Of a stretch of DNA of 41,372 nt, positions 10,458 to 21,068 are shown piece by piece. Where the stretch lies: the NCBI GenBank assembly GCA_009733775.1, contig WOGZ01000294.1, positions 1 through 41,372 on the forward strand. Direction: 5' to 3'. Below the pieces are notes generated by a model. The model was not told where the DNA came from and made no database searches. It saw only the letters and a list, made by a program, of their open reading frames with translations. Position 1 is the stretch's first letter; every line of letters starts with the position of its first letter. The stretch is from Alectoria sarmentosa. Lineage: Eukaryota > Ascomycota > Lecanoromycetes > Lecanorales > Parmeliaceae. Made by a program: the position numbers and the translations under genes.

Positions 10458-12244
10458 ATGGCTTCGTCCTTGAGGAGCAACGTGCCTAGCTGGCTCTACC
10501 GGATCGTCCACCCACCAAGCTACTTGATGTTTACATTCCTAATCTCTGTTGGTGGATTCCTGAACGGGTAAGCTACGATGAGTACCTGGACTTTATGGCT
10601 TGAAACTGAGACTCTCTGGATTAGGTACGACACTGGCTCGATAGGATCGATCACCACAATGCCTCAGTTCGCCCAGGTCTTCGGAGAACTTTCCCCAATC
10701 ATGCGTGGATTCACGGTCTCATTCCTCCTCTTGATGGGCGCATTTCCCGCATTCTTTGCCGGTCAATTGGCGGATCGCTTTGGCCATCTACGCATAGTAC
10801 TTGTTGGTGCATCGGTCTTCTGTGTCGGATCTGCGCTTCAAGGCGGTGCAGTTGATCTGCCCATGCTACTGGTAGGACGTGCTTTCGCCGGCCTTGGTGA
10901 AGGTCTATGGCTGACCAACGTCTCGATGTAAGAAGACATCCTCAATTGCAGCTGTTACAGACTGATGCAAAGATCCATTCAGTTACATAACAGAGATCGC
11001 TCCTCGGGCACGACGTGGCACGCTAGTATCGATGCCTCAGTTCATGGCCACGGCGGGTATTTGCGCTGGATACTTCACCTGTTACGGTACGATCCACATC
11101 GCATCTTCAATCTCGTGGCGCCTACCCTTCATTCTCGAGGCTACTCTCGCCGTTGGCTTAGCGACTAGCTGTCTGTACCTGCCTGTGTCTCCGCGCTGGT
11201 TACTCCTCCATGGTCGACGTGATGATGCCCTGCGCGAATCAGAGCGCCTGAACTTGTCGAGAGCAGAGGTGGAAAAGGACATCTTGACCACAGCTAGCCG
11301 GAATCAGCCCCGACTGCCATTGTGGCAGGGTTTGACAGCTATTTTCCACCGGCGATACAGGGTGAGGACTGCCCTTGGTTTGTTCATCCTCGGGATGATC
11401 CAGTTGTGCGGCATTGATGGAGTGCTTTATGTAAGTTGAGCAGAGATGCTGGATGAACATAAGATCTTTTGTGCCACTGACTGTATCTGCTTCCGTAGTA
11501 CGCACCAACACTCTTCCTCCAGGCTGGTTTACCGAGCGGAACTTCCTCATTCCTGGCATCCGGCCTATCTGCAATCCTCATGCTAGCAATTTCCATTCCC
11601 GCAACTCTATATGCTGACCGCTGGGGCCGTAGAATCTCAGTGATCGTAGGTGGCATAGGCCTTGCAGGATGCATGTACATCATTGGGTGTTTGTACGTCA
11701 CGGGAAGTGTACATCCTGCGGGAGGCGCTGGCCGGTGGTTTGTAATTGTCTTGATCTTTGTATTCGCTTTGCTGTATGTGTCGACTTGGGGTATAGTCGG
11801 TAAGATCTATGCGAGCGAGATACAGCCTACGGAAACCAGAGCAGCAGCCAACAGTATTGCTCAAGGCCTGAACTTCGTGAGTAGAGACGCTGGATCTTGA
11901 CAATACTAGTGTGACCACGAAGGAGGGCTGACCATCACAAACAGTTGACCAACTGGCTAGTAGCCTTTGCGACACCCTTTTTTCTTGCCCGTTCGGCATA
12001 TGGCGCGTATTTCCTGTTCGGGTCTTTGTCGTCATTTACAGTTGTCATCCTTGCAATGTGGATGCCCGAGACAAGAGGCAAGTCCTTGGAAGCTATCGAG
12101 CGGTCTTTTCATCAATCCAGGCGCATAGCGTTAGGCGATCAGCACTCGGCACCTCTTGCCCACGAATTAATGCAGCAACCAGAGTCTAGAGAAGGAAACA
12201 GGGCACAGAACAGTGTTGAGTTGGAGGAGAGTATTTTGACATGA
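10458..12244 (+). CDS. MFS sugar/hexose transporter, five exons, 512 aa
   Basis: A plasma-membrane sugar porter of the major facilitator superfamily, expected to have 12 membrane segments and use proton symport or facilitation. Exons are 10458-10567, 10625-10927, 10983-11430, 11499-11876 and 11945-12244; all introns are GT..AG (55-68 nt) and phases join without a break. Family marks: FLNGYDTGSIG in TM1 (split by intron 1), GQLADRFGHLR (residues 83-93, the A-like motif between TM2 and TM3), GRAFAGLGEGLW, YITEIAPRARRG, PVSPRWLLLHGR before the central loop, ADRWGRRISV between TM8 and TM9, and PETRGKSLEAI (454-464) after TM12. The cytosolic tail is short and acidic. The substrate cannot be told from sequence. 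It is intact although it sits between AT-rich blocks. Confidence 0.92.
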
Positions 12245-12465
12245 TTGAAAGCCGTTGCCGCTTTGCCCGAATGCAGGAGGTTTCAGTACCCAGGCACTAC
12301 CGTAGTGCTGTAAAGGGTTATCATCATCAAACCCTGCTCATAAGTATTGTCAGACCGAAGCAGAACAGCTGTTTTAGAGGGGTTTCTCGCAAGAGAATCT
12401 TATTAGACAAGAAATCTATCCTCAGACCTTCGGTCTCTCATTCGGATGCGCGGCGCTCCAGTAAT
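12245..12465. other. 3' flank of the sugar transporter
   Basis: GC-balanced sequence between the transporter stop codon and the AT-rich block. It presumably contains the 3' UTR; nothing else is visible. Confidence 0.5.
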
Positions 12466-13605
12466 TTAAGAAATATATTTATATAATATAACTTTACATT
12501 AATTTTAATAAATATAATCAATTACTTTTATATTATTAACAAGATTAAATAAAATTGATAACTTTAAATTTATTTTATAAACTTTTTATAGTATATACGA
12601 TATTATATTTTCGTCGTCGTTAATATTCGTAAAATTGTATAATGTTATAATAACGTAAAATATATTATTAAAATCGTCGTTATATAATCGCTTTTAATCT
12701 CATCGTTAATTATAAAAAGTTGAAAGATATAAAATTAAGTTATTAAAATCGTATTATTAATATTTAATTATTAAATATTATATTATTAATATATAAATTA
12801 TTAAAATCGTATATTTAATAAAAAGTATTTAATTAATTTTATTAAAATCTCGATTTTAATAAATTGAAAATATTAATTTCGCGGTTTTTTAAAATTTAAT
12901 CGTTTATATCGCGTGCGTAATTTTAATTTTAATTTTAACTTTTAAAATTTATTAGTAATAATAAACAATAAAATTGATTATAAAATTAATTATTATTATT
13001 TTATTTAATTTTTTTATTCACTTTTTTATATAATGCTCGATCGAATTTAACGCGACTTAATATTTATATATATATTTATGCGAGTTTTTATTTTATATAA
13101 AATTTTAAAATTAGAATTTTTATATATTAAATATATATACATTATTTTAATTTCATATTTATTTTTAAATATAAATAATAAAGTTCTCTTTTTTAAATTT
13201 ATAAATTTAATCGAAATTTAACTATTATATTGATTGAATATAAAAAGTAATAAATAATTTATAGATTTTAATAACGCGAAAATAATTAATTTTATTAAAA
13301 AAAGAGTTTTATTGTTAAATTTTTAAATTTATAAAAAAAAATCGTTATAATAATTATTTTTAATATGAAATTAAATTAAATAAACGCTGAAATTGCGTTA
13401 TTATATAACGATATTAATAAAAATATTTACGTATATTAATTTTAAAAATATAATAATAAAAGCGATTAAGTTTATTCTTTTAACAAAATGTTTTAAAAAT
13501 TAGAAAAATTGTCTCGAATTTAATATAATACTATTTTTATCCTTTTTTGAAAATTTAAGATATCGCTTTTTAACGAAAAATTTTAACTTTTTATTCATAA
13601 AAGAA
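12466..13605. repeat. RIP-type AT-rich block (~1.1 kb)
   Basis: Composition is extreme: long runs of A and T with almost every remaining C followed by G (for example TCGTCGTCGTTAATATTCG and AAATCGTCGTTATATAATCG). CpA and TpG are strongly depleted, which is what repeat-induced point mutation (CpA to TpA) leaves. No terminal repeats, target duplication or coding relic could be recognised, so the original element is unknown. Confidence 0.8.
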
Positions 13606-14682
13606 AAAATGATGGGGCAAGCATGTAGTGTGACTTTTTAGGGTCATGATTGTGGAACGTCTCTTTGATCCTCAGACGGCACGTATTCTCCTTTTTATTG
13701 GGCTTCATGATACGCTCAAATGGACATTCGTGAGACGTGAGGTTCCATGCTTCCTCTTCTGTCTAGCATTCTCACGAATTTTTCCTTCCCGAGTGCAGCG
13801 TAGCCATATCTTGTCCTTTTTCCCTCCCTCATCCTTATGGGAGCGTTTTGTGATGACGGCGTAACCTTCTTTGTGGGCGTGCTCTTAAGCCAATAAGAAG
13901 AGGAGAGTGTAACTGGATGCAGTCAAGTCTGACGGCGGCGGTAGAAGGTCCATGGCGACTCCATTGGTGGTGCAGAGGGCGGTTTTACCTTTGGTAGATA
14001 CAAACTTATTAGAAAGGGATACGCAGCGGAATGATGATATGCCGGGGGTGCATAGCTATGAATGATCGTGTTACTACTGCCACTACTGTGTAAAGGTTGC
14101 ATAGAATATCATGGAAAAGCTATGCAGGTGGGCAAACTCCAGTCTAGATAAAATGGAAAGTACTCCGCTGAGTCCCAAAGTCAATCGCATACAAACGTGG
14201 GTGGCACCGAAGGCGACTCTCGAGATTTGGACGTTGGGATTTTTACTCGCCTGAATAACCTGTATCTACCTAGTCGAAGGGGGGTGTACAGGTATCAGCA
14301 GCCTTATAATCAAAAGGTTCATTCAATTGTTACGGATTTCGCATGGCGCTCCAATTCGGGCCTAGCGCGCCTTGGCATTGCGGAGGCTGCGGAGCTCTTT
14401 TCTCCTGCAGTGGCCACCTGTAGAGTACATAGAAGATCATCAATATTATTCCACCAAACCACCATAGCTACAGCTATTCTGAACATAAATGCAGGTCTCG
14501 GTAGGAAGGTTATCGGGAGAGTAGCAACGGTTTCGTGCCAAACATAATTCAAATTCTACAAGGTTCGTAAGCCTTCAAGCGTGGGTCTTGTACGACGGTG
14601 CCTCGTCTTAGAAGGAAGCGAGGGAATTATAGGGTGTCAAGCCCAGGCTTACTGTTTGTAGCGTCTTACTGGAGAAGGCACG
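13606..14682. other. Intergenic region upstream of the zinc-finger-like gene
   Basis: Composition returns abruptly to GC-balanced at about 13,610. Short frames (13646-13864 plus, 14197-14547 plus) show no recognisable content. An upstream exon of the following gene cannot be excluded. Confidence 0.4.
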
Positions 14683-15921
14683 GTGAAAGCCGTAACATCA
14701 ATTGCCATGTCTTCGTATTCCCACTTTTGCAATCCTGCCTGTATTGCTTCCTCAAGCTTGACGGAACCTACAATGTGGACATGTACCATCTGCTCTCTTA
14801 CAATGGCGGTTGCCGACGGACCGTCACATCTAGCTACTAATGATCACATTGCTCACATGTGGGATTTTAATGCCAGGGCTTTAGCATCCTGTGTCGAGGA
14901 GCTCACCCTTCTTTGTACTCCTCCAGGCGAACAGTCTACGTCCTTCCTATCTGTGCCCCTGGGATTCCAGGGCCTCGGACAAGTCTTCGCAGAAAAAAGT
15001 ACGCCCTGGAGGCTCCGGTCAGATCCTGAGTTTGCCTCTTCAACGATTCCGACAGAAGTCAAACCTGCACCTACGACCCCCAGTCGATTAAGCTCAAGTG
15101 GTGCTGCCTTGTGGATATGCAAAATCTGCGACCGGATGATGCATGAGGATTCAAAATCTGATCATCTGGCCGGGAAAGCGCATGCAAGAAAGCTAATGTC
15201 TGAGCCATCGGTTCTTCCAGACCATCTGCATGACACCTCTACAAACCCAGTAATGCCGATTGAGAAGCCCTGGACCTGTCCATCTTGCAAAGATGTGTTT
15301 GCAATCCATGAAAATACACATCACCGCTGCTCCAGCTCTGAATCAAAGCCTTCGGCCATGGACGGTCCCTTGGATAACTTCTTCCGCTTGTACACCTCTT
15401 TCTATTACGACCCATCCGCGCCACCCGCAACCTCTTTCGGATCGCTTCGAGATCATCTCCAGCAGCGGTACAGATGGCCACATAAAAGCCCCGAGGATGA
15501 TGATCTGTGGCGCAATTACCAAGCGGCTCTGACCCAGGAGTTTAACCTTTGGTTTGGCGTCGAAGACGACCTAGACGCGTGGCAATCCCTTTGCCGGGCG
15601 GTGCGTATACTGCCCCTCCCCACAACCATTGTGCTATGTCGATCAGTAGGCGGCCCCACAGACCCTCTCTCACGATCTACGTGCGCTAATGCCTGGCTCC
15701 AGGCCGTTCGCGGTCGCCATGTCAACATCATTGATCTCATTGAATGGGGACGCCGCCGTCACAACCAAGTCCAGATTTTTCCCACAGTCAAGGCATTGAG
15801 TGATTATAGCTTTAAGAGCGAGAAGATTTTCAGCAAAAAAATGGTGGACGAGCTGGAAGCTGGGGCGGTGCTCAAACACTTGCTTCGACCTCTTGAAGCA
15901 GCTAGGCATCGGGAGGGATAA
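14683..15921 (+). CDS. Fungal U1/C2H2 zinc-finger-like protein, 412 aa
   Basis: Three CxxC elements suggest zinc-binding folds of the U1-like C2H2 kind: MWTCTICSLTM (Cys34, Cys37, with following His in HLATNDHIAH), LWICKICDRMM (Cys146, Cys149, with HLAGKAHARK) and WTCPSCKDVF (Cys199, Cys202, with HENTHH). The C-terminal half has the fungal pattern FFRLYTSFYYDP, LWRNYQAALTQEFNLWFGVE, AWQSLCRAVRI, HVNIIDLIEWGRRR and VLKHLLRPL, which I associate with a widespread fungal family of unknown function. Cellular role is unknown; RNA or nucleic-acid binding is a guess from the finger type. The first Met at 14683 was taken; Met9 (14707) is also possible. The frame is open to TAA at 15919-15921 with no lesion. 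Confidence 0.72.
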   Translation: MKAVTSIAMSSYSHFCNPACIASSSLTEPTMWTCTICSLTMAVADGPSHLATNDHIAHMWDFNARALASCVEELTLLCTPPGEQSTSFLSVPLGFQGLGQVFAEKSTPWRLRSDPEFASSTIPTEVKPAPTTPSRLSSSGAALWICKICDRMMHEDSKSDHLAGKAHARKLMSEPSVLPDHLHDTSTNPVMPIEKPWTCPSCKDVFAIHENTHHRCSSSESKPSAMDGPLDNFFRLYTSFYYDPSAPPATSFGSLRDHLQQRYRWPHKSPEDDDLWRNYQAALTQEFNLWFGVEDDLDAWQSLCRAVRILPLPTTIVLCRSVGGPTDPLSRSTCANAWLQAVRGRHVNIIDLIEWGRRRHNQVQIFPTVKALSDYSFKSEKIFSKKMVDELEAGAVLKHLLRPLEAARHREG

Positions 15922-16447
15922 TTTGGTTTCAAGGCCTGCTAATGGACTCGCAATCGGAAGTATATGAAAACATAGGATGATCGAAACGAGGGCGGGTCAG
16001 GTCAGTGGGTGGTGAATGCTTCGACCTGTCAACCGCGAAATCTCTTGTTTCGGAACACTTTCTCGATTTCTCTTCATGTTCGTTCCATTACCAATAGATA
16101 CAAAACCATAATCAAAGTCAAAGAATGGCGGTCGCAGCGAGCTTATGGAACCGAAAGACTTTGAACGGGAGGACTCGCCTGGGATACGCAACACAGATCG
16201 AAGGAGAGAAAGAGAGGTTGACTAGGTATAACCTTAAGGAGTGCTGCATTGGTATAGAAAACGGATGTCACATTAGGCTGGATTCTCGATGAACTTGGTG
16301 AAGATTCATACACGTAGAGAGAGGGAGGGAGGGTCATGGGAAGGGGTAAGCGATTGGTGGGATTTGTCCATGAGGGAATATCCTCCCTCTGGGTATCCGT
16401 CTCCTCTATGGGGGTGACATGACGTCCATGGGAATGTGGAGCATCGT
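15922..16447. other. Convergent intergenic region, no gene seen
   Basis: It separates the stop codons of the zinc-finger-like gene and the F-box-like gene. It includes a short GAGAGAGGGAGGGAGGG purine run near 16317-16333. Overlapping short frames on the minus strand are low quality. Confidence 0.5.
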
Positions 16448-17902
16448 TCAAATACCTTTGGTTCCCATATCCACAGCTAGGCCTTCAAACCTCTCCGCCA
16501 CACCGTCCGCCTCCTCCCCAAACCCCACCACCGTCCCACCACTCCCACACAATTCCACAAACCTCTTTGCCGTCTCCTTCCCTATCGGTGCCCAGAACCT
16601 CGAGACACCCCCTCCGTTAAACAGCCTTCTTCTCCTAATCATGTGCTCACTATTCCTGACTCTGAAAGTCGTAATTTGAAATTCCAAGAACTCACTTCTT
16701 CTCTTCTGAAAACCCCAATCCAGGACCCATTGAGCGAAAGATTCAGCTTGATCATATTCTGCACAATCTTCGTATTTGAGGAGTTGATGAGCCCATGCAG
16801 TGATGTCGGGGTCATTCTGGGGCATTGCTTCGGCGTGGGCGCGGAGTAGGAGGGTGAAGAGTTTGATGGAGGGCAATGGGTTGTTGAAATTTGTATCAGA
16901 AGAGTGACAGCCTGAAGGTGCCGTGTCTTGCGTACCGCATTTTGCCACGAGACGGAACAACTCGGCTGGAGGCTCAAATGGGGGTCTAACATACGACTTT
17001 GACTCTTTATACTCAGCGAGCCGATCCGCTTGCCAGATGAGAACGAGAAGCGCCTCGTAGTTTCCCTGAACGATAGCATTTTTCATACCCTCATGAAACG
17101 CCGATAGAGAGTATTGGACCGTGCGCAAGTTGACATAGCTGCAGAGCATCCGCAAAGAATCCACCTTCTCCTTCGTCCATTCAGGTTCCCCTGTGAGTGC
17201 GTGCGAGGGGATTACCAGGACCTCTGTAGGTCTGATAGTGAGATTCGGACTCGATCTCTGGTCGAAACGCGGATCTGGGCCGCGATAGATCATTAGTAAT
17301 GCGGTCGCGAAGCGGCGTGGGTACTCGAGGGTGATATGGCAGCCGTCGAGGGCTGTGGCTTCGAAGGTGGAAGGGCTTGCTGGAAGATGTGCGATGAAAG
17401 GTTGGAAACAGTGTTGATCGTGCGGTGTTAAAAGTATGTCCAGGGATAGCAACAGATCGCGAGTGGCGGCTTGAATGATAGACGAGAAATAGAGCTTCGC
17501 GCGGTCGAGAGTACACCAGCGATACGCAAGGACCGTTTCCTGAAGTTTCTTTCTTGCCTCAGCATCGTATTGCTGCACTCGAGGCACGGGCAATGGTTGG
17601 AACAGAGAGCGCACATGAGGGCCTGGTTCGTAGGGTCGTTGGTCTTGTGTTCCAGCAAAGGCGAGAGGGTTGATGTTCCAGAAGGCGTGCAGGAAGGTGA
17701 GCTTATAAATGAGTTCGGTAGATAGAGCGGAGGTTAGGACGGGAGATGCGTGGGGAAGGTGTGGTGAAAGGCAGAAGAGGTAGATTGATTGGAGAATTTC
17801 GGTTGGCAGGGAGAGAAGGTGCGGGGTTGGTGGTGGGGGCGGCAACGATGTAAGATCGTGAGCGCTCATTGTGGGAATTGAGAACTGAAGGTACGATGTC
17901 AA
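16448..17902 (-). CDS. F-box-like fungal protein, 484 aa, single exon
   Basis: The N-terminal region HLLSLPTEILQSIYLFCLSP, followed by leucine-rich ALSTELIYKLTFLHAFW, is the F-box-like motif found in many ascomycete proteins; such proteins usually act as SCF-type adaptors, though many fungal members are untested. The rest is a helical region with repeated short hydrophobic helices (GNYEALLVLIWQADRLAEYK, IKLFTLLLRAHAEAMP) and no catalytic motif. A C-terminal RMIRRRRLFNGGG-like basic patch is present (HMIRRRRLFNGGGVSRFW). Two starts are possible: Met1 at 17902, or Met12 at 17869 (MSAHDLTSLPPPPP), which lies closer to the conserved part. No lesion is visible. Substrate and partners are unknown. 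Confidence 0.7.
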   Translation of the reverse strand: MTSYLQFSIPTMSAHDLTSLPPPPPTPHLLSLPTEILQSIYLFCLSPHLPHASPVLTSALSTELIYKLTFLHAFWNINPLAFAGTQDQRPYEPGPHVRSLFQPLPVPRVQQYDAEARKKLQETVLAYRWCTLDRAKLYFSSIIQAATRDLLLSLDILLTPHDQHCFQPFIAHLPASPSTFEATALDGCHITLEYPRRFATALLMIYRGPDPRFDQRSSPNLTIRPTEVLVIPSHALTGEPEWTKEKVDSLRMLCSYVNLRTVQYSLSAFHEGMKNAIVQGNYEALLVLIWQADRLAEYKESKSYVRPPFEPPAELFRLVAKCGTQDTAPSGCHSSDTNFNNPLPSIKLFTLLLRAHAEAMPQNDPDITAWAHQLLKYEDCAEYDQAESFAQWVLDWGFQKRRSEFLEFQITTFRVRNSEHMIRRRRLFNGGGVSRFWAPIGKETAKRFVELCGSGGTVVGFGEEADGVAERFEGLAVDMGTKGI

Positions 17903-18377
17903 GGAGGACTGTGAGGATATATGAGGGAAGGGAAAAACCTGAAGGCAGAGAAATGTGAGCTCGAGGCATCGACGAGTGGGATGAGATGAAGATGTCAGGG
18001 TTGAGATGATGACTGCGCCGTTCTTTCATCGTCTCAGTTTGGATACCGCTAGTAAGTAATTTTCCTTAGGAATTTACTAAACACAGGTCTCCTGATACAG
18101 ACATTATATATATGTATGAAGAATACGATTGCAATTATATTGTGTGAAAATTATGCGTGTTTTCATTAAACAAAATCTGGAAACCCGCCAACCTGAGGTA
18201 ATAGAGAGGGTTTTGAAAAGAAGAGAAGGAGAAGCTACTCTTCTTTCTCCAACGCCAAGAGCGTATCACGGCTCCCTGAAATTTGAATCTGTAAATGATC
18301 TGTCTGCTCACATAGATGCATACCAACAACAATCCATGCTGGCTGTAAGTACGCCTCGAACCCCAGAAGACATCCTT
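17903..18377. other. Intergenic region, upstream of the F-box-like gene
   Basis: It lies between the start of the F-box-like gene and the 3' end of the broken secreted-type gene, both on the minus strand. The stretch is moderately AT-rich around 18050-18180. No gene was recognised. Confidence 0.5.
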
Positions 18378-19561
18378 CTACGTCCAATGCATGACCCAGT
18401 CATATGATTTCCCGGGTACGTAACCAGTGATATACTGCCCCATGAATCGACCATCCACGCCCCTCCTATATAGGTAAATCCCCGATGTCAGAGTTTGCGA
18501 GTTCATGTGAGAACACCCACTGGTCGCGTTCCCCGAGCAGACGTCATAGAGCGTGTGCGTGCACATGTCGCAGTATGGACCTTCTTTCGTAGACACAAAG
18601 TCCGGGCCCCTTGATGTTTCACTGTCGCAGACTTCCCGGGCGCTGTGCGCAACAAGTTCACTGATCACAACGCTGCTTTCATTGCCGCATGCATGGTTGC
18701 TACGCCTGACCTTCAACTTGTGCTTTGCACCATTGCTTTCGTTTGGAATGACACGAGACTCGTTCATTGGTGCATTGAGCTGCGGATGCATCGGTATACC
18801 AGGACATGGCGAGCATGTGACGCTCCCGTTAACCAAGATCAAGCTGGTGTTGGTAGGATCACTGCCATCCGGTTGATATGCCAGTGGTGGAGAAAGAATG
18901 GGATGCACTGTTTCTCGCTCGTAAGGTCGGACCCCCAGAGGTGGAATCCTGGCTTGCTTTCGCACATGGTCGCTGGATTCTCTTAGGACCCCATAGCTCG
19001 TACTTGATTAGATCCAAAATGCGGGACGTGGAAACTGAAGCCCTGAGCAAACACATCGGCGGTCCCGGGATCCGGACTGTCGAGCCAGATGCAACTCGGT
19101 TTGAGCTCTGGATCTTCGTTTGTTTCGACAAGGAGGTTGGAAGGATACCATTTCCCGCCGCATTGCTTGCCCACGTCGCCGTAGAATTGGTTATTGTCGC
19201 CCGATGCCATGGTGATGGCAAGATACGCAATGCAGATCTGATCTGTGCCACCACTGGTGATGGATATGTATTCCGCGGGTGCGTTGTTGGAGTGTTCGTG
19301 ATCTTTCACGACGATGTCTTTGAACTCGCCTGACTTTATGGTCTTCTTGCCATGACTGGTTCCTAGTTGAATACCGTTGCCGTTGAATAATGCGATGTTG
19401 GGTATGTTGCCTCCAAGACTTCCGTTTCTCAAGTCACTGTCTTGGGCCAAGCCAACTCCAATGAGGACGGTGGCGGTTGCTTTGTATTGTTTGGGAGAGA
19501 AGAGTATGGCGAGCGGAATCATTAATAGAGCCAGAAAAGCTCCATTCAGGGCGAGGGCCAT
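18378..19561 (-). pseudogene. Secreted-type fungal protein gene with stop and frameshift
   Basis: The upstream frame (19561-18983) starts MALALNGAFLALLMIPLAIL, a signal peptide or anchor. It continues through GSLGGNIPNIALFNGNGIQL, SGEFKDIVVKDHEHSNNAPA, QICIAYLAITMASGD, CGGKWYPSN and CIWLDSPDPGTADVFAQGFS, ending at TAA (18985-18983). In the same frame past the stop the sequence still reads ENPATMCESKPGFHLWGSD and CIPFF, then coding jumps by one base near 18890-18898 to PPLAYQPDGSDPTNTSLILV and on to SAREVCDSETSRGPDFVSTK, YCDMCTHTLYDVC and a TAG at 18378-18380. The order fits one fungal family of secreted proteins of unknown function, as I remember it. One nonsense change plus one missing T in a T run explains it. 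A sequencing error at the T run is possible; an intron is not (the only bounded GT..AG is ~31 nt). Confidence 0.65.
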
Positions 19562-20068
19562 ATGGCTGGGGTTTGTTTGAATTTCGCTCTACGACAAACA
19601 CAGAATTTTGACAACAGACGAAGAGTGTAGTGAGGATGCAGAAAGGTGGGAATGTCACAGTCGGAGTCAATATTGTCGCCGTGAAAGATGAGATACTGAT
19701 GGGGCTGCTAAAAGAATGGAACGCGCTGTTCGTAAGGGATGTAAAAGCGCCGTAGATGAAGACAAGGCAGCTGGCCACTTATATAACTGCAACCATCGAT
19801 CAACAGCAGGACCGCTTGACCAAGAACCCTCCGTGATGAGGATCTCTTGTAATCTCCTTGACGGAGACATTCGAAGCGTTGGTATCCTTTGACACCAAAT
19901 GGGTGGGCGCGAGCGTTGGACCGTTCTCTCGCATTGTCATACAAAAGCCAAACAAATCCAAAAGCAACGAGATTTGAGTGTGACGAAATTCCAGCGCTGC
20001 CTCACCATCGAGGTGGATCGACAGGGTGGGCTCTCGATGGAAGACGACTTCAATAGGGCGCTACAGTA
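19562..20068. other. Upstream flank of the broken gene, up to the transposon edge
   Basis: GC-balanced 507 bp ending exactly where the AT-rich element's terminal repeat starts. It probably contains the former promoter of the minus-strand gene. Short frames here have no recognisable product. Confidence 0.5.
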
Positions 20069-20097
20069 GGGAGGTTTAGCAGCAATAATTAAAAGAA
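20069..20097 (+). repeat. Left terminal inverted repeat
   Basis: Twenty-nine bases pairing with 24147-24175 with two transitions. It begins directly after TA at 20067-20068. The less mutated stretch AAAGCCAAAGTCAGCC follows it. Confidence 0.8.
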
Positions 20098-20871
20098 ATA
20101 TTTAAAGCCAAAGTCAGCCTTACAGCCTTATCATTAACCTTATTAAGCAATATATCGATTTTAGCGACGTTAACCCAAAATGTCAATTTCGTTTTCTGAT
20201 TTCATTTATTTTTCATTTTTTATCACATTTATATATTATGAATATTATCGATAAAAGAAATATTATTATTATTGTTTTTATAATGTTATTATTAAGTTTT
20301 TGAATCGTGATCGCTATTGCGCTTTATAAAAAAAGAAATACGTTTTTTGATTAATTATTTTGATTTAAAAAGTATAAAATATCGATAACGAATACGATTT
20401 AATTTAGAATTTGTTTTATGTTTATTATTATGCAAATTATCATAATCACGATTATTATATAAGTTTACACATTATTTTAAGCGATTAAAAACATATTTAT
20501 TCATTATACTTAACGATATATTCGAGCATTTATAAAAACGTTATATTGTTATACTATTTTCGATTATACGCTCGTATTATTAAATAATTAATTAATCATA
20601 ATAAACGCAGCATCGTTTAAGTTTTCGTTGATAACATTCTTTGAAAAACTACACGATTTAAAAAGAAATAAGACTTTTAATATTTAATATATAAAAAATC
20701 TTATAATATGACGTGAATGATAATTATTTATTTAAATAATTTTATAAACGTTAGCTTTAATTTTTATGAAGAAAAGATAATAAATGTTAAAATGCTTTAA
20801 ATATTTAAATTATTTGATTAATTCGATTGAATTTTTAAAAACAAGTTTAGACGATATTATTTTTTTGAAGA

Positions 20872-21068
20872 TAAGTGACAAGGTTTTCAATAGAAATGAG
20901 ATTTTTATATCACGAAACGATCTTTCTCATATGCGGAAACAAAAGAACAAAAGAGAATAGAAAAACAAGTCATGTCATTAAGTGTGTGATGATTCTTTTA
21001 TTCTCTATGCTAAGAAAGCTACGCTATGTTGAATGTCAAACTATCTAGCAAGCAACCATAACAATAAG
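20872..21068. other. Non-RIP island inside the AT-rich transposon
   Basis: Within the AT-rich element this ~200 bp stretch keeps many CA and TG dinucleotides (for example CTCATATGCGGAAACAAAAG, AACAAGTCATGTCATTAAG, CTAGCAAGCAACCATAACAA), unlike the DNA on both sides. AGAGAATAG (20952-20960) is mirrored by TATTCTCT near 21000, a weak stem. It may be a later insertion, or a segment that was single-copy when RIP acted. Confidence 0.5.

Noticed and set aside
14197..14552. Opposite-strand frames of 116 and 77 codons
   Set aside because: Mutual shadows without recognisable content on either strand.
18964..19000. A very short intron removing the stop in the secreted-type gene
   Set aside because: The only bounded GT..AG there is ~31 nt, below the size of fungal introns seen in this window, and it would not repair the later frameshift.
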